Assembly: GCA_964472305.1 (NCBI GenBank)
Contig: CAYYJR010000020.1
Coordinates: 10,338 to 74,337, forward strand
DNA length: 64,000 bases
From: CAYYJR01 sp964472305
GTDB taxonomy: Bacteria; Armatimonadota; Hebobacteria; CAIYQO01
Reading direction: 5' to 3'
The translations under genes were made by a program, and so were the position numbers. This document shows positions 36,513 through 46,200 of this stretch, in pieces; positions within the stretch are counted from its first letter, which is position 1; every line of letters begins with the position of its first letter. The notes under the pieces are model-generated. The model searched no databases, was not told the origin of the DNA, and worked only from the letters and a program-made list of their open reading frames with translations.

Positions 36513-38069
36513 CTACGGATTTTCGGCTGCGGCTACCGGCAGTGAAAAGGCAAACGTACTCCCTTTCCCAACCGCACTCTCGACCCAGATGCGCCCGCCA
36601 TGGGCTTCGAGCAGTAACCTGGTAATATAGAGGCCAAGGCCGATGCCTTCCGCCTTGCGTGCATCTTTGCCCCGGTAAAAACGTTCAAACAGATGGGGCA
36701 TGTCTTCCGGCGGAATGCCCTGTCCGACATCGGAGAGCGCCACGACGACTTCGCCATTTTGCTGCCGGGCGCGGAGCAGTACCGGCGTACCGGGATCGGA
36801 ATATTTCAGCGCGTTGCTCAACAGATTGTTCATGATGCGATCCAGGCGGCTGTAATCGGCCTGCACCGGCGGAAGGTCTGGTGGAAGATCAGTATGCACA
36901 CGCTGGATCTCGAGTGTCGTCGCCAGGCGCTCGAACAAGTCGGGGAGATAGGAGGACAGGGCGACCGGCTCTAACTTCAACTGCAGTTGCCCGCCTTCGC
37001 CGCGCGCCATATCCGCCAGGTCTTGAATCATGCCGGTCATGCGCTCGATGCCGCGCCGGACAGCCTGCATGCTGATGCGCACCTCTTCTTCGATCCCGGC
37101 CTTTTGCATGGCGTCTTCGATGAGTTGCATGTGTCCGTGGATGATGGTGAGCGGCGTGCGCAGATCATGCGAGACCATGTGCATGAACACCTGCTGCTGC
37201 TCCTGCAATTCATGCAACAGCGTGATATCGGCAAATTCCATCACGACACCCAGCATTCGCCCATCAGGCATGCAAATCGGCGAGGCGCTGGCGGACAGCC
37301 AATATCTGCGAGCCTGTTGATGAATGACGATGGGCATACCGCGCACGGTCTCACCATGGAGTGCCCGGTATGCCGGTAATTGTTCAAACGGAAGCGGTTG
37401 TCCCTCGATGGTGTATATATGTTGTCTGGCCACGCGCTCCTGAAACGGCACGGTTCTGTCCTCGTAGGAAATGCCCATCATTTGTTCCGCCATGGCATTC
37501 ATGCGCACAATGTTTCCCACGGTGTCATAAATGATATAGCCGTCGGGAATGGATGCGATCGTCGCATCAAGCGCCGCCAGCAGGTGCTCACGGTCCTCCT
37601 CGATGCCCTTTTGCTCGGTGATGTCCCGCACAATGCCGATGAGATACAGCGGATTACCGTGAACGTCTTTCGTGACCGTGAAATGATCGGCCAACCAATG
37701 ATAGGCATTATCCTTGCCGCAGAAACGATACGCGAAATTGCCACTCATGTTGGTCATGGCACGGACGATTTCCTGATCCACCAGCGCGCGGTCGTCGGGG
37801 TGGATGCGCGCAATGACTTCGCGCAGTGTGAATCGGCAGAATTCTTCCGCGGAGAATCCGGTAATCTGCTCGATGACGGGGCTGACGTAATCATATTTAT
37901 CCTGCTGCAGATTGCGCCGGTACGCGGCATCGAGCATGTTATCACGCAGCGAGATGAACAACTCCTCGGTTTGCTGAAGCCGTTCGTTTTCACGGCGCAC
38001 CCTCGCGATTTCGTCCCGTAGGGCGTGCACCTGTTCCCGCAAATCACGCCGTGCGTCGTCTGCTTTCAC
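36513..38069 (-). CDS. Soluble PAS histidine kinase
   Basis: About 518 residues: an N-terminal coiled coil (ALRDEIARVRRENERLQQ), a PAS_3 domain (YDYVSPVIEQITGF), a second PAS domain from about 155 to 275, HisKA with HMVSHDLRTPL and HATPase_c with NLLSNALKYS, DVGQGIPPED and GIGLGLYITR. The kinase core is closely similar to that of the larger neighbour at 31658, so they probably arose by duplication. GTG 38069 has GGGGAG eight bases upstream; GTG 38084 is in frame but has no ribosome binding site. It is divergent from a damaged receiver gene. Confidence 0.88.
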   Translation of the reverse strand: MKADDARRDLREQVHALRDEIARVRRENERLQQTEELFISLRDNMLDAAYRRNLQQDKYDYVSPVIEQITGFSAEEFCRFTLREVIARIHPDDRALVDQEIVRAMTNMSGNFAYRFCGKDNAYHWLADHFTVTKDVHGNPLYLIGIVRDITEQKGIEEDREHLLAALDATIASIPDGYIIYDTVGNIVRMNAMAEQMMGISYEDRTVPFQERVARQHIYTIEGQPLPFEQLPAYRALHGETVRGMPIVIHQQARRYWLSASASPICMPDGRMLGVVMEFADITLLHELQEQQQVFMHMVSHDLRTPLTIIHGHMQLIEDAMQKAGIEEEVRISMQAVRRGIERMTGMIQDLADMARGEGGQLQLKLEPVALSSYLPDLFERLATTLEIQRVHTDLPPDLPPVQADYSRLDRIMNNLLSNALKYSDPGTPVLLRARQQNGEVVVALSDVGQGIPPEDMPHLFERFYRGKDARKAEGIGLGLYITRLLLEAHGGRIWVESAVGKGSTFAFSLPVAAAENP

Positions 38070-38128
38070 GCCATCGCTCCCCACGATCGAGGTTGCCCGG
38101 TGTTATATGTCCGGAAGGTCATAGCGCC

Positions 38129-38547
38129 ATGCGTGCTTTGAGTACGGTACGGTATGCGGTGGGGGCGATTTGCGACAGGCAGGATGCGCCAACGTGTATA
38201 TTCGCACGCTGGTCGTGATGTTGCTGGAAAGCGAGGGTTATACTGTCGCGGAAGCCGGCAACGGACTCGCGGGTCTGGCCTGTCTTGCCGCCGACGGTTT
38301 TGATGGCATCCTGCTGGATATCAACATGCCCGGCATGAACGGCTGGGAGGTATGCCGGCGCATCAAAGCCAATCCCGACACGGCGCATATCCCGGTAATT
38401 ATTCTCACCGTCCGCAGCATGCTCCAGGATCAGGCGCTGTTGGAGGAGGCACGGCCGGATGGGTTTGTGAATAAGCAGTTTGCGAAGAACGATTTGCGCA
38501 AAGCCATCGATGACGTCATCGGACAGCCGTTCGTGATGATGGCATGA
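38129..38547 (+). pseudogene. Receiver domain, N-terminus lost or frameshifted
   Basis: Downstream of about 38185 the sequence is a good CheY-like receiver: IRTLVVMLLESEGYTV, phospho-acceptor Asp in GILLDINMPGMNGWEV, Thr in ILTVRS, Lys in FVNKQF. Strand 1 and the acidic pair are absent, because in that frame the only start is TTG 38170 and a stop lies at 38122. In the adjacent frame ATG 38129 reads MRALSTVRYAVGAICDRQDA, which looks like the missing strand 1. One inserted base near 38186 would join the two. It may be a sequencing error or a real mutation. It stands divergent from the PAS kinase. Confidence 0.5.
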
Positions 38548-38681
38548 CTACCGCTACCGATGTATGCGCTCTCGGTGATTGAAACCATCGGCATTCTGAT
38601 CGTCATGTGCCGCAAGACGGTAGGCTTGACGCGGGAAGTCAATCAGGGAATCCGCACCTGATCCTCGCTGCCGCCGTGGTT

Positions 38682-40724
38682 TCAAATGCCGTCCGCGATC
38701 GATTGCAGCACCCGCACCCCGTGCGGCCGCACCGTGACGGTGCCCGCGCAGCGTTCTTCCGCCCACAGGTCATCCATGGGCACAGCCAGCGGGAGGGTGT
38801 GCGCCAGGGGGCTGTAGTTGAGCAGGAAAATGAGGCGGCGGCCATCAGGAGCGCGGCGTTCGGTAACCTCCAGCGTTGTCGGGACATTGGGCAGAATGGG
38901 CTGCACACCGCACTCCGCGAAGACGTTCACGAGCAGGTCTGAATAGAAGCGCTCTTCCGGGAAGGTGGCGAGGTAGCGCGCCGTGCCTTGCCCGCGACGA
39001 TGACGCAGCAAGGCGGGGTATCCGGCGAACCAGGCCGTGCAGAATTCCGCCTCCGTTTCCGCGCCGTGCGGTTCCACCAGGTCCGCGTAGAGCCCGGCCT
39101 CGTATTCCTGTCCCTGCCGGCGCAACGTGCAGGGGCGCGTCGGGCCGGCGGGCATGCCGGGATGCTCGGGGTCGGGTGTCACATATCGCTGGTCGGGCGA
39201 CATTGCAATGAAGTCGCGCAGGCGCACGGCGAACAATTCTTCCAGCAGCGGGTGCAGCCGCCCCGGATACACCTTCGCGTCGCCGTCTTTACCGCCGCTC
39301 CACGGGTGCCAGAGCAGCATACCACCGCCGTCGACATACTCGCACAGGCGGGCGGCCAGCGCATCGTCCACCGCCGGCATGGGCGGCACCAACAGCACCC
39401 GGTAGCGCGCGAAGTCGCCGTCGCGCCCGACGGTGTCGCAATTCACTCCCAGCGTGCGGGCGGCGCGGTAGAGCAGCTTGGTGCGGTCCAAATAAAAGGC
39501 GGCGTGGACGTTGAGCGGCACCCCTGTCTCCAGCAGCCAGCGGGTGGGGAAGTCATAGAGCACGGCGATGTCGCTGACTACCTCGGTGCCGGCGAGCAGG
39601 GGAGCCAGGCGCCGCAATCCCTCGCCGGCGATCTTCACCTCGTCATAGATGCGCGTGGGTCGTCCATCGTAATCGGTGATGCTGCCCCAGTGCTGCTCGG
39701 AACCGAAGGGACAGATGCGCCAGCGGAAATAATAAATGGCATCGGCGCCATGCGCCACCGCGTGCACGGTCGAGCGCACCACCTCGCCCGGCTCCGGACT
39801 GCTGCCGCCGGCGCCCGGGTAATTCTGCGGTCCGCTCCGCAGCTCGTGAACCTGAAAATTCTGTGCCCGATAACTGCGGCAGGCGGCCAGCGCGAGGGAA
39901 AACTGGTGGCCGTCCTCGCCGTAGGGCGGGTAGTAATTGGTGCCCGTCACATCCAGGTGGTGTGCCATGGCGTAGTAATCCGTGCGGTTGTTCCACAGCG
40001 CCTGGTTGTTGGTGGTGATGAACTGCCCGGCATGTCGGCGCACGGCGGCGGCGTGCAGGCCGACCATCTCCACCGTGCAATCGCTGCGGAAGTGCCGCCA
40101 GGCCAGCAGCAAGGCGGGATTGGGCTGTGCCTTTGTCACCCGCGGTGTGGGTACCTGTGGGAAGGCGTCGAACTCCAACCCCCAGAAGACGGTGCCCCAG
40201 GCGTCATTCAGCGCCGCGATGCTGCCGTAGCGTTCTCGTAGCCATTCCCGCCACTTCGCCGCGCAGTGGTCGCAGTGGCAGTCCGGTTCGTCGCCGTATT
40301 CATTGTCCAGATGCCAGCCGGCGATGCCGGGGTGCGCGCCGTAATGCGCCGCCAACCGCTCCGCCAGCGCCAGCCCCTGCGCGCGCAACAGTGGGTGGTT
40401 GATGCAGAAGGTGTAGCGGCTGCCGAACTCCAGCCGCACGCCGTCCTCGCGCACGATCAACATCGACGGATCCTGCGCCACCAGCCATGCCGGCGGGGTG
40501 CGCAACGGCGGGCACAACAGCAGCGAAATTCCGCGCGCATGTGCCAGCGCGAGAAAACGATCCAGCCAGTCGAAGGTATATGCGCCCGCCCGCGGCTCCA
40601 GCCGCACCCAGGCAAACTCGCCCACCCGCACGCTGTTCACCGCGGCGGCGACCATGTTGTCCAGGTCATACGCCCAGCGGTCGGGATCACGATGTTCAGG
40701 GTAATACGCGGCGCCGAAGAGCAT
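38682..40724 (-). CDS. GH42 beta-galactosidase
   Basis: A 680-residue cytoplasmic glycoside hydrolase of family 42. The N-terminal (beta/alpha)8 barrel starts FGAAYYPEHRD and carries the acid/base Glu in WHLDNEYG near residue 141 and the nucleophile Glu in QVHELRSGP near 291. CHCDHC (about 148-156) is part of the zinc-binding cysteine cluster of many GH42 enzymes. A beta-galactosidase trimerisation domain follows (VLLVPPMPAVDDAL), then a small C-terminal beta domain. It would cleave terminal galactose or arabinose from imported oligosaccharides. Divergent from the FAD oxidoreductase gene, 138 bases away. Confidence 0.9.
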   Translation of the reverse strand: MLFGAAYYPEHRDPDRWAYDLDNMVAAAVNSVRVGEFAWVRLEPRAGAYTFDWLDRFLALAHARGISLLLCPPLRTPPAWLVAQDPSMLIVREDGVRLEFGSRYTFCINHPLLRAQGLALAERLAAHYGAHPGIAGWHLDNEYGDEPDCHCDHCAAKWREWLRERYGSIAALNDAWGTVFWGLEFDAFPQVPTPRVTKAQPNPALLLAWRHFRSDCTVEMVGLHAAAVRRHAGQFITTNNQALWNNRTDYYAMAHHLDVTGTNYYPPYGEDGHQFSLALAACRSYRAQNFQVHELRSGPQNYPGAGGSSPEPGEVVRSTVHAVAHGADAIYYFRWRICPFGSEQHWGSITDYDGRPTRIYDEVKIAGEGLRRLAPLLAGTEVVSDIAVLYDFPTRWLLETGVPLNVHAAFYLDRTKLLYRAARTLGVNCDTVGRDGDFARYRVLLVPPMPAVDDALAARLCEYVDGGGMLLWHPWSGGKDGDAKVYPGRLHPLLEELFAVRLRDFIAMSPDQRYVTPDPEHPGMPAGPTRPCTLRRQGQEYEAGLYADLVEPHGAETEAEFCTAWFAGYPALLRHRRGQGTARYLATFPEERFYSDLLVNVFAECGVQPILPNVPTTLEVTERRAPDGRRLIFLLNYSPLAHTLPLAVPMDDLWAEERCAGTVTVRPHGVRVLQSIADGI

Positions 40725-40792
40725 GATGCTGTCCTCTCGATGTGCGTATCTTACGCATCTGGAGTGAAATCGGCAAGAGGGGGAACCGCGTC

Positions 40793-40821
40793 TTGACAGA
40801 CCGGAGAAAGCCGATTAGCGT
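40793..40821 (+). promoter_or_regulatory. Promoter of the FAD oxidoreductase gene
   Basis: A consensus TTGACA (40793-40798), 17-base spacer and TAGCGT (40816-40821) lie 42 bases before ATG 40863, which has GAGG a few bases upstream. Confidence 0.55.
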
Positions 40822-40862
40822 TAAGAAACGGTTTGCACGGGTTTCCGGAAAGAGGATATGTC

Positions 40863-42662
40863 ATGACATCACCATCGCCGATATCACCGCGCTCGCACCA
40901 TCCGCTGCTATTCGTGGAAGCGGAGCAATTCGCCACCTATGGCGGCTGGGTGCTGGATCAGCAATGCATGGCGCAGATGGGATCACCTTATCTGCTGGCG
41001 CATGGGTTGGGCCGTCCAGTGGCGGATGCGACAACCACCATGACGGTGCCGACCGCGGGCACGTTTCGTGTATGGGTGCGTACGCGGGACTGGGTGGCTC
41101 CCTGGGGATTGCCGGGTGCCCCGGGACGCTTCCAGGTGCTGGTGAACGGCGTTCCATTGGCGGTCACCTTCGGCACTGACGGCGCTGATTGGGCCTGGCA
41201 GGACGGCGGGGTGGTGGAGTTGCGCGACGGTGAGACGACGGTAACCCTGCATGACCTCACCGGTTTTGAAGGGCGCTGTGACGCACTGCTCTTCAGCGCG
41301 GACCCGGCATTCGTGCCCCCCAATCATCTCGACGACCTGTCGCGCTTCCGTCGGGAAGCACTGGCATTGCCGGAGCAGCCGCGGGACGGCGGCGCCTTCG
41401 ACCTGGTCGTGGTGGGAGGCGGCATCGCGGGGATGTGCGCAGCGGTAACGGCGGCGCGGTTCGGGTTACGCGTCGCCCTCGTGCACGATCGCCCGGTGCT
41501 GGGCGGCAACAACAGTAATGAAGTCTGCGTGAACCTGGCGGGGGAGACGAATCTGCCGCCCTACCCGCAACTCGGGAATCTGGTGCAGGAATTCGATCCT
41601 GCCGAGGTGCTGCTGCGCGGACATGATTGCCTGGCACCGACCAAAGAAGATCCGCGGCGCGCGCGCGTTGCCACCGAGGAACGCCTCACGTTGCTGACCG
41701 GGTATCGCATGGTTGGCGTCGAAGTCGCGGGAACGACGGTCAACGCGGTTTTCGCGCAGGATATCGTCTCCGGATTGCAACTGCGGGTGGAGGGGCACTG
41801 GGTGGCCGACTGCACGGGAGATGGCGACGTCGGTTACCTGGCCGGGGCCGACTACGATATGACGCTGACGGGCCATATGGGACCGACGAATCTCTGGCGT
41901 GCCGTCGACACCGGCGCGCCGGCGCCCTTCCCGCCATGCCCGTGGGCGCTGGACCTGCGCGACAAACCGTTTCCCGGCCGCGGCGAATATTCTGCGCAAT
42001 GGGCGGAGCCCGGCCTTGGTTCACTGGGGCAGTGGTTTTGGGAGAGTGGTTTCGATCTCGATCCGATTGCCGATCAGGAGCGCATACGCGACCGCAATTT
42101 CCTCGCCATGTACGGCGCCTGGGATGCGCTCAAGAACGTCGATGGCCGCTATCCCAACCATCAGCTCGGGTGGGGGGGATTCCTGGCCGGCAAGCGCGAG
42201 TCGCGACGCCTCTTCGGCGATGTGGTGGTGACGCGCGGCGATCTCTTCCAGCCACGAAATTTTCCGGATGCCTGCGTGCCATGCACCTGGCACATGGACC
42301 TGCACGTGCCCCATCGCGACTACCAGCGGGGCTTTGAAGGCGACGAATTTATCTCCTGGTGCGTGCAGGGTCCGTTCCCCGCGCCGTTCTGGCTGCCTTA
42401 CCGCGCGCTCTATAGCCGCAACGTGTCCAACCTGTTCATGGCCGGACGCGATATCAGCGTCACCCATGAAGCGCTCGGTGCGGTGCGGGTGATGCGCACG
42501 TGCGGCATGATGGGCGAAGTCGTCGGCATGGCCGCCACTCTCTGCCACCGCCAGCAAACCACCCCGCGCGGCATCTACACCGACCACCTCGAAGCGCTGC
42601 GGGAAATGCTGCGCCAGGGAGTGCCCGGTGCGCAGGAGACGCGATGCGTGGCAGCAGGCTGA
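40863..42662 (+). CDS. FAD-dependent oxidoreductase with N-terminal carbohydrate-binding-like domain
   Basis: About 599 residues. Residues 15-150 form a beta-sandwich resembling carbohydrate-binding modules (FVEAEQFATYGGWVLDQQ; FRVWVRTRDWVAP). Residues from about 180 are a FAD_oxidored (PF12831-like) enzyme: dinucleotide motif VVVGGGIAGMCAA, GGNNSNEVCVNL, and the late FAD contact NLFMAGRDISVTHEA. The family is common in sugar-degrading gene sets of Bacteroidetes, Planctomycetes and Armatimonadota, but its reaction is mostly undefined. There is no signal peptide. It shares a divergent promoter region with the GH42 gene, suggesting a common substrate. Confidence 0.75.
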   Translation: MTSPSPISPRSHHPLLFVEAEQFATYGGWVLDQQCMAQMGSPYLLAHGLGRPVADATTTMTVPTAGTFRVWVRTRDWVAPWGLPGAPGRFQVLVNGVPLAVTFGTDGADWAWQDGGVVELRDGETTVTLHDLTGFEGRCDALLFSADPAFVPPNHLDDLSRFRREALALPEQPRDGGAFDLVVVGGGIAGMCAAVTAARFGLRVALVHDRPVLGGNNSNEVCVNLAGETNLPPYPQLGNLVQEFDPAEVLLRGHDCLAPTKEDPRRARVATEERLTLLTGYRMVGVEVAGTTVNAVFAQDIVSGLQLRVEGHWVADCTGDGDVGYLAGADYDMTLTGHMGPTNLWRAVDTGAPAPFPPCPWALDLRDKPFPGRGEYSAQWAEPGLGSLGQWFWESGFDLDPIADQERIRDRNFLAMYGAWDALKNVDGRYPNHQLGWGGFLAGKRESRRLFGDVVVTRGDLFQPRNFPDACVPCTWHMDLHVPHRDYQRGFEGDEFISWCVQGPFPAPFWLPYRALYSRNVSNLFMAGRDISVTHEALGAVRVMRTCGMMGEVVGMAATLCHRQQTTPRGIYTDHLEALREMLRQGVPGAQETRCVAAG

Positions 42663-42732
42663 ATGGCGCGCAAAGCGCAAATGATGGACGCGCCGAGAGC
42701 GAAGCGGGCACGCCGTTGCAATCCGCGGACAC

Positions 42733-42760
42733 CCGTCGCCATCCTGCAGGATGGCGACGG
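42733..42760. repeat. Perfect 28-bp palindrome
   Basis: CCGTCGCCATCCTG (42733-42746) is followed at once by its exact complement (42747-42760), with a PstI-like CTGCAG at the centre. It lies 71 bases after the oxidoreductase stop and has no T-run, so it is a cruciform or T-less terminator candidate. Confidence 0.6.
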
Positions 42761-43222
42761 CGCTTTGGAGGCTGGTTCAGTTGTAGTCACAACCCATAGA
42801 CCTTACCGGATATTTTATATGCGGATCATCCATCTTTACGAAACGCATGATCTAAATCCGCAATAATGCAAACACTGCCTGCGCCTCGTGATCCTTCGTG
42901 TCCTTTTCCTTACACACTAATTGTGGGTCTAACGACGGGTCACACGCATACAGCAATCCCGCGAAGGCTGTCACCGCGCATCAGATTCGATGTGTTAAAA
43001 AAAGCAAGTATACGCTGAGTATTCAGTCCTGCGCTTGCCGTGAAGACCTGCCCCGGTATTGGCCTATGTCATTAGACACGGGAAACGCATCACTGTTACA
43101 CGAGAAGAGCACCCGCGTAAAATGGCATCAAGCGGCATGTGAGGACTGGCGCGAAGTTACCATCGCCCGCCTCGTGTAATGGCTGACGAAGCCGTGGCGA
43201 TTCGCGCCAGTCCTATGCCGCG
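42761..43222. other. Gene-poor stretch ending in a long imperfect hairpin
   Basis: I find no convincing gene here. The GC content is lower than nearby. The last 90 bases (43132-43221) fold on themselves: GCGGCAT (43132-43138), a three-base bulge and 14 bases (43142-43155) pair with 43201-43221 as 21 perfect base pairs. Inside, TCGCC pairs with GGCGA. The hairpin lies one base beyond the stop of the minus-strand gene at 43223, so it could serve as its terminator or as a stabilising 3' structure, although no T-run follows on either strand. Confidence 0.55.
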
Positions 43223-46200
43223 TTACATCCCTGCCGGCGGTTGCTCCACGCCCAGTCGGTCGATCCAGATCGTCGGATTCGCCACGGGGATCTCGCCGTT
43301 GACGTAGAGCATGTTCCGTGGCATGGCGATGATCACCTTGGTCAGCTTTACCGGATAGTCGACGCGCGCGATTCCGTAATTCCGGAAGCCCGGTTTCTGC
43401 GGCTCGTTCAGCTTTGCCGGAGGCCTCACCTTGTTGTCGCCAGCTTTCTTTTTCGCCTCGTACTCCGCTAAGGCCGTGTTGTAGGCGGGCAGCTTCGTCT
43501 GGTAGTCGCTCAGAGACGCCTCATATTTTGTGAGCGCGTCCGCATATTGCTTTTGCAGTTCGATGAACTCCGGAGTGTTTTCCGGCCACCAGTTGTAGCT
43601 GCCCGGCCACGCGGCAACCTGGTCCGCGCCGCCGTACTGTCCGGCGATTTGGATGCGCATGGTCTGCCAGCCGTCGAAGCTGATGTAGGAATCCCCCTTG
43701 TTGTCGCTCGAATTGCACGACCCCGCGTACTGGTTGCCACACGATGTCCAGATACGGCCTTTTGCGTCCACCATTTCGAACATCAGACGTCCCCATCCGC
43801 CGTTACCCTTGACGCGCGCCGTGAAGGCGAAGGGGCGACCGGTCAGCGTGATCGGTTTCGCGAGTGCCAGCTCAACGTATCGCTGGAACAGCGTCCGCCG
43901 ATCGTCATCCGGTTGGAGCGTCACCTTGAGCGCGGTGGCGCCGTCCTCCTTGACGTATTCGGTAGTGAATTTTCCCTGCAATCGTGGGTAGTCCCAACTA
44001 CTCTCCAGCGTTTTCGAAGGCGCTGTCACGGGCACGAGCGCGGTGGGATCATCAAATTCCAGCAGGGAGGCACCAGCAGTGTCCTTCATCTCCACCGGCA
44101 CGCGCGCCGCCACGCCGGTGACCGTCACGCCCGTGAGATAGACCGGCGTCTCCGTCGCCAGCACGTTGATGGCGCCGTTCTTGATCGGCGCGGGCAGGGG
44201 ATTGCCGTAGACATCGAAGAGCACCGGTTGATTGCCCTCCACTTTCAGCATTACCTGCTGCATCCCGCGCACTACCCAGACCGGGTAGACGTGGCTGCCA
44301 TCCTTCTTCTTGAAATCGAGTACGTGCAACGAGGTGCTGTTGCTCTTCACGTATCCCGCGAATTTTGCCTCATCCAGTATCTGCGTCAGCCACGCGACCA
44401 TGGTATAACTCGGTTTAGGATTGAGCTCGGGTTCCCGGAAACAATACCCGCCGCTGCCCCAGTTGCTCCAGGCGTAATCGTCGCTGGAATCTTTGAGCAG
44501 CCCGGCGGCTGATAGCTTCGAGAAACCGCTGCCCAGCGCAAGCATCATTTCGCGGACGCCGCTCACACCCTGGCGATGCAGCGTGAGATTACCCGGATTG
44601 GTCGCGTGATACAGCGCTTCGGTTGTCCAGAGTTGCTTGTCGTCATACCCGTAATGCTTCATGGCGCGGCGCATGGTTTCCGCCTGGCCGAGTAGGCAGA
44701 GCCAGTCGGGTTGGCGCTCCGGCTCGCGCATGAACATGGCGCCTTCGAGGCCGAATATCTCAAACAACTCTTTCGGGAAGCCGCGCTTCATATATTCGAT
44801 GGCGACGCCCGGATAGTCGTTGATCAGCACGATGCGCGCCGTGGGATCCGCTTTTTTGATTGCCGCGCAGTACTGCTTCACATTTTCAAACTGCTGGTCG
44901 ATCTGCGCTTTCTCCTCCGCGGGCATGTCATACGGCGCGCCGCCAAGAAAATCATTCACGCGCCGCAACAGCGTGTCCGAACTGCGCGATTCGTGCAGCA
45001 CTTTGAAGGCGTTATCGTATCCCCGCTCGCGGGCGGCCTTCAATGCCGGCACCACTTTGGCCTGGAACTCCGTCTCATTATACCAGCCGGTACCGCGCTG
45101 ATAGGCTTCCGGCGGGCTGGTCAGCGTCATGCGGAATCCGTACTTCTCACGGATCTCCCGGTAGTCCGCCGCGGTCATCTCCTCGCCGTAGCGTGAGCCG
45201 ATCTTGCTGGGGGCGCCGCCGTAGGTCCAGCGCCAGCCGCCTTTCTTTATCAGATCGCACTTCTTTTCATACTGGTCCTTCGCGAAGAAGGTATTGTGCG
45301 GCATCCAGAACTCCCAGGTGCCGAAGGGTGATTCGTCGAACGCCTTGCGCGTATCCGGCGCCAGGAGGGCGAAGGTGGTCTCGCGTGCCTGTACGGGGTG
45401 CCCATTCACCTCGACCGCCACGGTACAACTGTACCATCCGCGCTTCTTCGACCGCGGGGTGACGTCCAGCGGCACTTCCGCGGTTTCCCCCGGCTTTACG
45501 GAGAAAGGCGTCGTCGCCGTCCACGCCTTGCGGCCCAGCCCATATTCATCCGCCGTGCCCGGGCCCGCGCAACTCGCCAGCACTCGACCCCTGGCGACTT
45601 TCTCCGACCGATTGGTAATCTTCACGTTGAAGACCGGTTGCTGGGTGTCGTAAAACACGTTGCCGGCTTCCGTGGTGGTGTAGGAGACGGTCACCGGCGA
45701 CTTCTCCAGTGTCGCACCGAGCACCACCACGCCGCTCGGAAAGCCCAACGGCATGTCGGCGAATTCGTTGGGATCTGGCAGGTTGACGTGCGCGTTGATG
45801 TCGCGGGTGAACTCCAGACTCGCTTTACCCTTCAGTTCCCACAGGTTGCCGCTGTTGGCGAGTGGGATGCGCAGGTGGTACAGATAGCCCGTCTTACCGT
45901 CGGTCAGCTTTACCGGGATACGCGCCACGACCGAAGACACTTTGCCCTGATTGCGAATATCGGGCACTTCGACGCGCGCATTGACGAGGATGCCCGCGTA
46001 ATTGCCGAACATGCCATACCGCACGGTCATGCGCGGGACGGCATCTTTGTACGTGCGCGAGAAGGCGACCACATGCACCGCGGCGTATTGATCAGCCGGC
46101 ACCGTGGCGACCAGCCGGCCAAGGCTGCCGGTGGAATTCTCATGCAGATAGCTATACTTCGCCCGAATAGCCTCCCGGATACCGCTCATGGAGGTTGAGA

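Noticed and set aside
38170..38547. An intact, independent receiver gene
   Set aside because: The frame starts with TTG inside the domain and omits strand 1 and the acidic pair.
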